Below are positions 57,489 through 64,000 of a DNA stretch of 64,000 bases, in pieces. A model generated the notes under the pieces. That model saw only the letters and a list, made by a program, of their open reading frames with translations. It searched no databases and was not told the DNA's origin. The stretch lies in the NCBI GenBank assembly GCA_024345305.1, contig BRON01000001.1, positions 1,984,001-2,048,000 of the forward strand. The letters are read 5' to 3'. Position 1 is the first letter of the stretch; every line of letters begins with the position of its first letter. Made by a program: the position numbers and the translations under genes. The stretch comes from Mrakia gelida. Taxonomy: Eukaryota; Basidiomycota; Tremellomycetes; Cystofilobasidiales; Mrakiaceae.

Positions 57489-57834
57489 ATCGTGAGTATC
57501 CACCAGTATCGACTCCTTCTTTCCGTTCTCCCTCTGCCGAGCCTTGGCTGATCAAACACCCCCAATCGCTCATCAGGTCGGCCCTCTCCGTTTCTTCGAC
57601 GCGTCGATCTCTCTATGGTTGTTCTACGCGGTTCTACCTGCGTTTCCTTTTCTTTCAGTTCCCAGCTATCGCCTCTAGACTTGTAACACTTGCGCTCTTG
57701 CCTGGTCTTCCGAAAGAAAGCGTGAGAGAGTTACGAAAGCCCAACGAAGACAACAAAGTACATAAACAACAACGACGCGTTCCTCCCAAACGATTCCCAC
57801 GCGCAACAGTTATACCCAACCCTGCCGAACCGCG
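57489..57834. other. Convergent 3' flanks
   Basis: Space between the nitrilase (+) and the Zn2Cys6 regulator (-). No gene, repeat or RNA seen. Confidence 0.6.
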
Positions 57835-60753
57835 TCAAAACAGAAGATAATCAAAGCACAAAGCTGAAAGAGCGTCCGAGCTCTCCTTCGCCGCCGGCCA
57901 AACGCTCGCAAAGTCCGAAAGGAAGGAGATGATGATCTTGAGGTCGACCTTCGCCTTCTGGACTCTGCTCGCTTGATCGAGAGGCGATCCAGATGATTCG
58001 TCGCTTCCCAGTCCAGCGGCGAAGAGGAGAAGGACGGTTCCAGCGCAGAAAGCGGCGCTGGAGGGAAAGTAGAGAGACAAAAGGCGAAGGTCAGCGTCGA
58101 GATCGACACGATTCAAATCGAGAGAGAGAGAGAAAGCGCTGCGAAGGGTCTCGATGTGAGGACTCACTGCTGGGCGTTGAGCGGCAGTCCTAGCTGGCCG
58201 TAGGTCGTAGTCTTGGCGTACTGCAGGAGGAAGGCGATGTGGGCCGAAAAGGATCGACATCGAGATATCGACGCTTTGGTGGTCTCGTTCTTGTCGAGAG
58301 AGGTGAGGAAGGGTCGGTTGAGGACGATGGAGGTCACGCCGTGCATCAGATCCAGACCCAACACACTTCAGAAAGGGAAGAAGGGGAAGAAAAGCATGAG
58401 CGACGGGGCGCGATGGAGAGGAAGAAGAAGAACGTGAACGGGAGCGAGACTCACTCTGGCGAAGGCTCCTCTCCGTTCGTGAATCCACTGAGCTGAAGCA
58501 TCGCAGGGCGAGAGGCATACCTAGATATCCATTTGAAGAAAAGAAGAGAGATTTCAGGAAGAGGTAGCTCTTGAGAGAAGAGAACGGCGAAGGACTGACC
58601 ATTCGTCGAGCTCCTGGTTCAGTTTCCCGGCCACTACTTCCCTTCCTCCCCTCCGCTTCTCTCCTCCAGTGGTGTAGATGGACCTCACGATCTTGATAGC
58701 CAACTTGGATAACCCAGCGCTCCAAGCGAAGGTCGTTTCGGGCGCAGCGTCCATGATGTCGACGACGGGTAGAGGTTGATGGTTGACCTGAAGAGAAGAG
58801 CGATACGAAAGTCAGCCTCTCCGTTCCTTCAACCGACGAAGGAGATGTTAAACGTACCTCGTAGGGCCATATCGACGCCTGGCCAGTGTAGGAGGTCCAA
58901 AAGGAGGTCGTGATCGAGCATATCCAGTAAGTCCGACGTCGAGAAGCGTCGACGACGAGTTCGGCGGGCGAGAGGGAGGGGAGGTGGACGAGAACGTCTT
59001 GGTCGAGCTTGAAGTCTTGAGCGATCATGAAAGCGATGCCTGAAATATCGAGAAAGGAGGGGTGGGAGTCAGAGTCGGGACAGAGGCGACGTGACGCCGA
59101 ACGTGGGCTCGCCTTGATACATCCACGCGACGCGACTGCGAAAGGGATAGCAGTCAGTGGCGTTGGCTTCGAAGGAGACTAGCAGAGTAAGCGAAGAGAC
59201 CTCACTCCCTCCCCATTCCAACCATAAACGTGGAAAGCATCAAGAGGCCAACCACCGAGCTCAGCTTGGGTGACTCGCCTTCGAGGTCGACCAGTGTTCT
59301 CGCTTCCTTGAGGAAGGTCAAGCCTCTTGATACGTGCTCGCCGAGGCAGCTAGGAGTAACGGAGAGATACCGACAGCCAGTTGCGAGGAGTATGAGATGG
59401 AGGAATCGAGAGAAGAAGGCGGTTCGTTGGGTAGGGTCGTGGTGGAGGTCGCGAAGGAAGCTGGTTTCGTCGAGAGGATTGGCTGGGAAGATGCGAGAGG
59501 AAGTAGAAGGTCAGTAAGGTCGCCACCGAGAATAATCGATATCGAGGAGAAGGATAAGCGTTTGCTCACAGAATCGCGACATCCTGTTGAAAGCGAGTTC
59601 GAGAATCTCGTCGTGCAGACTTGGAGACAGGGAGACAGGTAGGTAGGGCGGTAGAAGGTACGAGGGCACTGTTGGGAAGCATCAGAAAAATCCGGAAGAC
59701 AGGAGAGAGGACTTGGTCAGTGTCAGAGGGAGCAGATGTAGATAAGGGGAACAAATGAAGCACACCTCCTGCCTCGAGAGCTGGATCCCGTCTCTCCTCG
59801 AGATGAACGGACAGCGTCCGGAAGAAGCTCGAGTTATGACCAGAGTGAAAGAGAGATCCATCCGACTGGTGATTGGTGTGCGATGATAGTCAGCATGAGC
59901 ATAGGGGGGAGGAAAGGGGACGAAGGAGGGAAGAACGACGCGTAGCGAGCGATGGCAGATCGAACGCTCTTCGAGAGCTCTGGAGCCTCTGAACCTCGCC
60001 GTTCGGCAGACGGAAGTATGGGACGACTCACACCTAGCGTGAAAGATCCTGTTCCGATGCTGGTCATCGGAACCAAATCCTCTGCTCCGTCGTCGTCCTC
60101 GCCGTCGTCGTTGGGACTCGCTGCTGAGGAAAGAGGTGGAGGCAGGTTCCGAGGCTCGAGGGCCGACTCCAAGGCCAGGATCCGATCACGAAGTATCTGG
60201 TTCTGCTCCTTGTAGGACTGCCTGTGTATCAAAAACAAGAAACGGAGGAGGAAGAGTGAGCAAAGGGCTCGACGAAGCTCGAAGGGGAAGATCCGAATCA
60301 GCCCCCTCACCTTCCTCGTTCGGCGTTGTAATCGCACCCGCTTTCACCAGGGTTCCTGATGCACCGTCCACATATAGGGTGCTGGCCGTCACATTTGACC
60401 TGTAGATACGTCAGATTCAGCTTGAGTCTGGCGAGGCGAGCAGAGGGAAGCGAGGTACCTTTCGAGAGCGACAGCTGATAAGAAGGGAGGGAGGAGGAAG
60501 ACGAAAGGGTCGGGAAGTCGATGGTCAGTTTGAGGATCGAGGAACAGATGGCATAGAGAGAGAGCTTACCGTCCGCAGGCTAAGGCTGAGTTGCTCGTTC
60601 TGAAGGTTGGGTAGGAAGGGAAGAAATGAATGAGCTCAGAAGGGGAACCAGCCGCGGAGCCACTGGCGGAGAGGAAGCTGAGAGGATCCACCTTGCCTTC
60701 TTCCGAGAACCTTCAGCTTCGTTGATGGGCGAAGTATCTCGTGGAGTGGACAT
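57835..60753 (-). CDS. Zn2Cys6 fungal transcription factor, candidate nitrilase-cluster regulator
   Basis: The start at 60753 gives MSTPRDTSPINEAEGSRKKA. Three small exons build the zinc cluster: ACGRCRSRKVKCDGQHPICG, then RCIRNPGESGCDYNAERGR, all six Cys present. A coiled region follows (YKEQNQILRDRILALESALE). The fungal transcription-factor domain has SFLRDLHHDPTQRTAFFSRF, HLILLATGCRYLSVTPSCLG, VVGLLMLSTFMVGMGR and GIAFMIAQDFKLDQDVLVHL with RRRTYWICSITTSFWTSYTG. Later come NHQPLPVVDIMDAAPETTFA, VLNRPFLTSLDKNETTKASI and a C-terminus AKVDLKIIISFLSDFASVWP ending CFDYLLF. The stop is at 57835-57837. About twelve exons; looks intact. It converges with the nitrilase and diverges from endonuclease V with only 140 bases between ATGs. 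Regulation of the nitrilase/MFS pair is inferred from position and from the CGG/CCG inverted repeat. Confidence 0.85.
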
Positions 60754-60893
60754 AAGAGCGAAGCGGTGTGCTTGATGTATAGATTTTGGAGGTTCGGATC
60801 GAGGGTGAACGTTCAAAGTAGCGAGCCCTTCAAAGACAAATCGATGAGCTTCGTCCCTTCCCTCCCAACTTCAATGACCGACTGAACGACTCC

Positions 60894-62183
60894 ATGTCGA
60901 TCTCGAGAGCAGATCTTCTCGATGAATGGACAGCGTGAGTACATATCTCGTTCACCTGTGGTCGAAAAAAGCTCTTTCTAACGTGCATCTCCTTCTTTCC
61001 ATCCAGCAAACAAACCTCAATCCGATCCAAGCTCACCTTCGTCGACCCTCCTCCTTCATCGTCCTCCTTTACTGTCTCGTCAACGAGCTCTACCAGCGTC
61101 GCAACTTCCCCGAGCTCTAGAGAGGAGTATGACCATCCCATCACCCGCTGGGATCGAGCTGAGGATATCGTCGTCGAAGGACTGAGGACCATCGGAGGAG
61201 TCGACATCTCCTTCCTCCCTCCCTCATCCTCCTCTTCCTCTTCTCTGGACGACGAGCAGCTTCAGAAAGGCGTAGCTACAGTGGTGGTTCTTGCTTTTCC
61301 ATCTCTCGAGGTCAGTCTCATTCTCGTCAAGACCTCTTCCGACTCCTCTCAAACGCGCAAAGCTGACCTTCCTCCTCCCCGCCAATCCAGGTCCTCCATT
61401 CTCTCTCCCATCGCATCGAGCTCACGCAACCCTACATCTCCTCTTTTCTCGCCTTTCGGGAGGCTCCTCCACTCCTGAAACTCATCGCTGGGCTCAGGAA
61501 GGGTCTGGAGATGAAGGGAAAGCTGGAGGACTTCCCTCAGGTGTTGTTCGTCGACGGAAACGGACGGCTGTGAGTTCGTCGGCTCTTCCCCTCCCGCTCT
61601 CATCTCCAAACTCTTCGCTGACGATTTCGCTCTTCCCCAAGGCACGAGAGGGAGTGTGGGCTTGCATGCGTACTCGGTCTTGAGCTTGGAATCCCAACGG
61701 TTCGTTCTTTCTCCGTCTCCTTCGTCGCGACGCGTCTTGCGTCGAAGCTCACACTTTCTTTCTTTCCTTCCTCTTCCGATGCAGATCGGGATCTCAAAGA
61801 AACCCTACATCTTTTCTCACTCCTCCTGCGACCCTCCTCACTGGCGCTCCTCCCCCAAAACGATGACGGCAAACATCAAGCCTCACCTTCGCGAACGAGG
61901 AGCGTGGTTCGGACTCCTCCCTCCTCCACCGTCGCCTGCAGCACACCCCTCGGAACCAGACCTCCCCAAGACCAACCTCAACTACCTCGGAGCTGCTCTC
62001 ATCCCCTCGCCTACCTCGTTCGCTCCGATCTACGTCTCGCCAGGCCATCTGATCTCGCTCGAAACGAGCGTTCGACTGACGGTCGTGACGTCGAAGACCA
62101 AGATTCCTGAAGCGGTGAGGATGGCAGATCTGACGGGGAGGGAGGAGGTGAGGAAGTGGGTGGTGGAGAGGGAGCAGACGTGA
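60894..62183 (+). CDS. Endonuclease V (inosine-specific nuclease)
   Basis: Cleaves next to inosine in RNA (eukaryotic members) or deaminated DNA. The start at 60894 gives MSISRADLLDEWTAKQTSIR after one intron, then KLTFVDPPPSS and a Ser/Thr insert. Family blocks follow in order: IVVEGLRTIGGVDISF with the first catalytic Asp, VVLAFPSLEVLHSLSHRIEL, TQPYISSFLAFREAPPLLKL with the Glu, QVLFVDGNGRLHERECGLAC with the second Asp, and LGLELGIPTVGISKKPYIFS. After a Pro/Ser-rich insert, FAPIYVSPGHLISLETSVRL and KIPEAVRMADLTGREEVRKW close the fold. TGA is at 62181-62183. Five exons. It is longer than bacterial Nfi because of two low-complexity inserts (after FVD and around the LLPPPPSPAAHPSE stretch). 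The active-site residues look complete. It diverges from the Zn2Cys6 gene. Confidence 0.92.
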
Positions 62184-62559
62184 GAGGGGAACCGGAAGGG
62201 GAAGGGGGCGACGAGGAGGAGGCGACGCGAGGCTGAGCCGGCTGAGCTGCTTCCTTTCTCAACTAGATTTTTTGGTTAGCTTTCTCTCGCGAGTATGTAT
62301 ACTAGGTTCAGCAATAAATTTGTTACTCTTTCTACGAAGAAGCAGAAACAGCACTCCCTTTCCTCCTGCTCAAACCCAGCCCCCTCTCGTCCCTCCCCTT
62401 TTCCCTCTTGAGTCGACCTCAACATCGACCCCTCCTTCCCTCCCCATCCATCCGAAGCATCCCTCCCTTCCTCCTTCCTTCAACACCTTTCGGCAACTCT
62501 CTAGAAGCGTATCCGTTCACTCTTCCACCCTAAAAGCTTCTTCTTCTCTGTTCACAAGG
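62184..62559 (+). other. Intergenic
   Basis: 3' UTR of endonuclease V and promoter of the last gene. The last 200 bases are pyrimidine-rich. No gene or repeat is supported. Confidence 0.55.
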
Positions 62560-64000
62560 ATGGCGAAACCCGCCCGCAAGACGTCCATCAGTGAGCTTTC
62601 CTCTCCTCCTTCCCATGCCTTTCTTTTCTCGAGGGAGGACGCGCCTGCCTTTGTGCATCCGTCCTCCTTTCACCGCTTCATCCACCCAACGGAGCCATTC
62701 GGATCGTCTCCTTTGGCTTAGAGCGCCCTGGATGGCTCTCGTGAGGAAAAGAAGGGAAGGAGAGGCTTCGTACCCCAAGCTCTCCTCCTTCCGACTGTCT
62801 TTCTTTGGGTTGAGCTCAACTTGAGCCTTCCTTCCTCCTCCTCGCCATCCATCCGTCCATCCACCCCAACCTGGGATCCATTCCACCATCGCTTCTTGGA
62901 ATTAACGCTCTCTCCCTCCTCTCTGTTCTCCCTTTTAGGCGAACCCTCCCCTTCCGCTTCCTCGTCCTCTCTCCCTCCTCCTCCCTCTTCCGCGTCCAAA
63001 GGGAAACGCAAACGAGACAGGGAGTCCCTCGGAGGAGACCATCATCACACTTCTCACCACAAGCACTCTCACAAGCACCAAGGTCTGGGAGCTCTCGAGG
63101 ATGAGGAGGAGGAAGTCGATGAGAGCGAGAGGTTGGACGACGACACGAGAACCAAGCTGCTCATCGTGCTCAACGCGTGAGTCCTCGTTCCTCCCTTCTC
63201 TGGCTTCGAAGACCAGAGAGAGTATGTATACACGAAAGCTCACACCATGCTCCTTGTTCACGTTCACCCTGCTACAGGATGGACCCAACTCCCTCCGTCC
63301 TCACTCTTTCCCTCCCCTCGACCTCGACTCCCACCGAACCTCATCGAACTCTGCTCGATCTTATCTCAGCCAACCCCATCCCTACACCAGCGATCGTACA
63401 TGTGAGTACAGCTTGTCCCCGCCCACCATCTCATCATCTCGCTCAGCGCGACCCGACCTCCTTCTTTTCGACTCTACACCTCTCCTCCCTCAGGCCTTCC
63501 TCGACACCCTCTCCCCTCCTTCAACCTCTTTACCAGCAACCACCTTCAGCGCAGACACCAGCTCCAAGGTCCCCACTCGAGAGGAGGAGGTCCAGAGGTT
63601 CGCTGAGAGCGTGAAGAACGTCGTCGACGGGCTGGGTCGAGGGAGGAGGGGGAAGGGAGTCGATTATGGTGAGCTCGAGCTTTCTCTTCCCTCCCTCCCT
63701 CTCTTGAGCTCGTTCGCGGGCAGCTTCGTTTCTGTCGCGATCACTGAGGAGTCGAGAGCATCGGCTGACCCTCCACCTCTCCATTCGCTCGCCGTTCGTC
63801 CCTCGCCTTCGCAGAACCTCCAAGGAAGGTCGCCCTCTACCAGAAACTGCCCTCGTTCGGCGTCCCTCCGAACGTGGGAGGAGGAGGAACCTTCTTCACC
63901 AGTGCTGTCGAGACGGAAGATGATCTCTTGGATTCTGGTGAGTTCACGTTTCAGCCTTCTCGTCTTGCCGGCCTTACCCAGAGGCTCCTTCCTTCGACCT
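62560..64000 (+). CDS. Hypothetical protein with His-rich stretch, 3' end outside window
   Basis: No family recognised. The start at 62560 gives MAKPARKTSI, then an intron of about 370 bases (small exons inside it are possible). Exon 2 is Ser/Pro-rich with a KGKRKRDRES basic patch and a His-rich run (GGDHHHTSHHKHSHKHQGLG), followed by acidic EDEEEEVDESERLDDD. Then RTKLLIVLNA, and after an intron MDPTPSVLTLSLPSTSTPTE, RTLLDLISANPIPTPAIVHA, FLDTLSPPSTSLPATTFSAD, EEEVQRFAESVKNVVDGLGR and RKVALYQKLPSFGVPPNVGG. The last visible exon ends DDLLDSG at a donor near 63939, so the gene continues past 64000. The composition suggests a nuclear, partly disordered protein; the His run could bind metal, but it is low complexity. 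Confidence 0.65.

Noticed and set aside
1..64000. tRNA genes, rRNA, CRISPR arrays, transposons or viral sequences
   Set aside because: I looked for B-box-like GGTTCGA patterns, regular spaced repeats, transposase or polymerase motifs and long terminal repeats by eye and found none I could support.

Overview
The window looks like nuclear DNA of a basidiomycete yeast, most likely Pucciniomycotina/Microbotryomycetes (the Rhodotorula-Sporobolomyces neighbourhood). That placement is inference. What I see is G+C-rich DNA, densely packed genes on both strands, and genes cut into many small exons. Introns are mostly 50-120 bases, usually starting GTGAGT, with a CTGAC-type branch site before CAG. CAP10-type glycosyltransferases, Zn2Cys6 regulators and LaeA-type methyltransferases are all fungal. 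I found no tRNA, rRNA, CRISPR, transposase or viral gene. Most long single-frame readings are shadows of spliced genes, so gene spans below run from start codon to stop codon and include introns.

Layout. 1-5.3 kb: a CAP10-like GT90 glycosyltransferase (runs off the left edge) and phosphopantothenate-cysteine ligase, both on minus. 5.5-9.3 kb: a Ser-rich hypothetical and an HSF-type transcription factor, both plus. 9.7-17.6 kb: an arrestin-like protein, a membrane-anchored SGNH/PC-esterase-like protein and a secreted Cys-rich protein on minus, with a tiny plus-strand gene at 15.6 kb. 18.5-24.2 kb: a second GT90 copy carrying a stop and a frameshift, a receiver-domain remnant and a conserved hypothetical, all plus. 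24.4-38.8 kb: a LaeA-like methyltransferase (-), a Vps39/Vps3-family tethering subunit (+), a four-helix membrane protein (-) and a Zn2Cys6 regulator (-). 39.4-50.7 kb, all plus: two tandem secreted Cys-rich proteins with GPI-like tails, a long coiled-coil protein with a frameshift, and an MFS transporter. 51-60.8 kb: a small secreted protein (-), a second MFS transporter (-), a nitrilase (+) and a second Zn2Cys6 regulator (-). 60.9-64 kb: endonuclease V and the start of a hypothetical, both plus.

Genes that may work together. The second MFS transporter and the nitrilase diverge from one 356-base promoter that contains a near-perfect 33-base inverted repeat with CGG/CCG half-sites. A Zn2Cys6 regulator lies just beyond the nitrilase. 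This has the form of a compact transporter-enzyme-regulator cluster for a nitrile or cyanide compound. The GT90 copies and the SGNH/PC-esterase-like protein suggest a loose neighbourhood of surface-polysaccharide genes in the first 22 kb. The three Cys-rich secreted proteins share a C-x-C ... C-x2-C core and form a family with a tandem pair and a dispersed member.

Three breaks stand out in otherwise well-conserved exons: a stop and a one-base deletion in the second GT90 copy, and a one-base deletion in the coiled-coil gene. They may be real decay or assembly errors.
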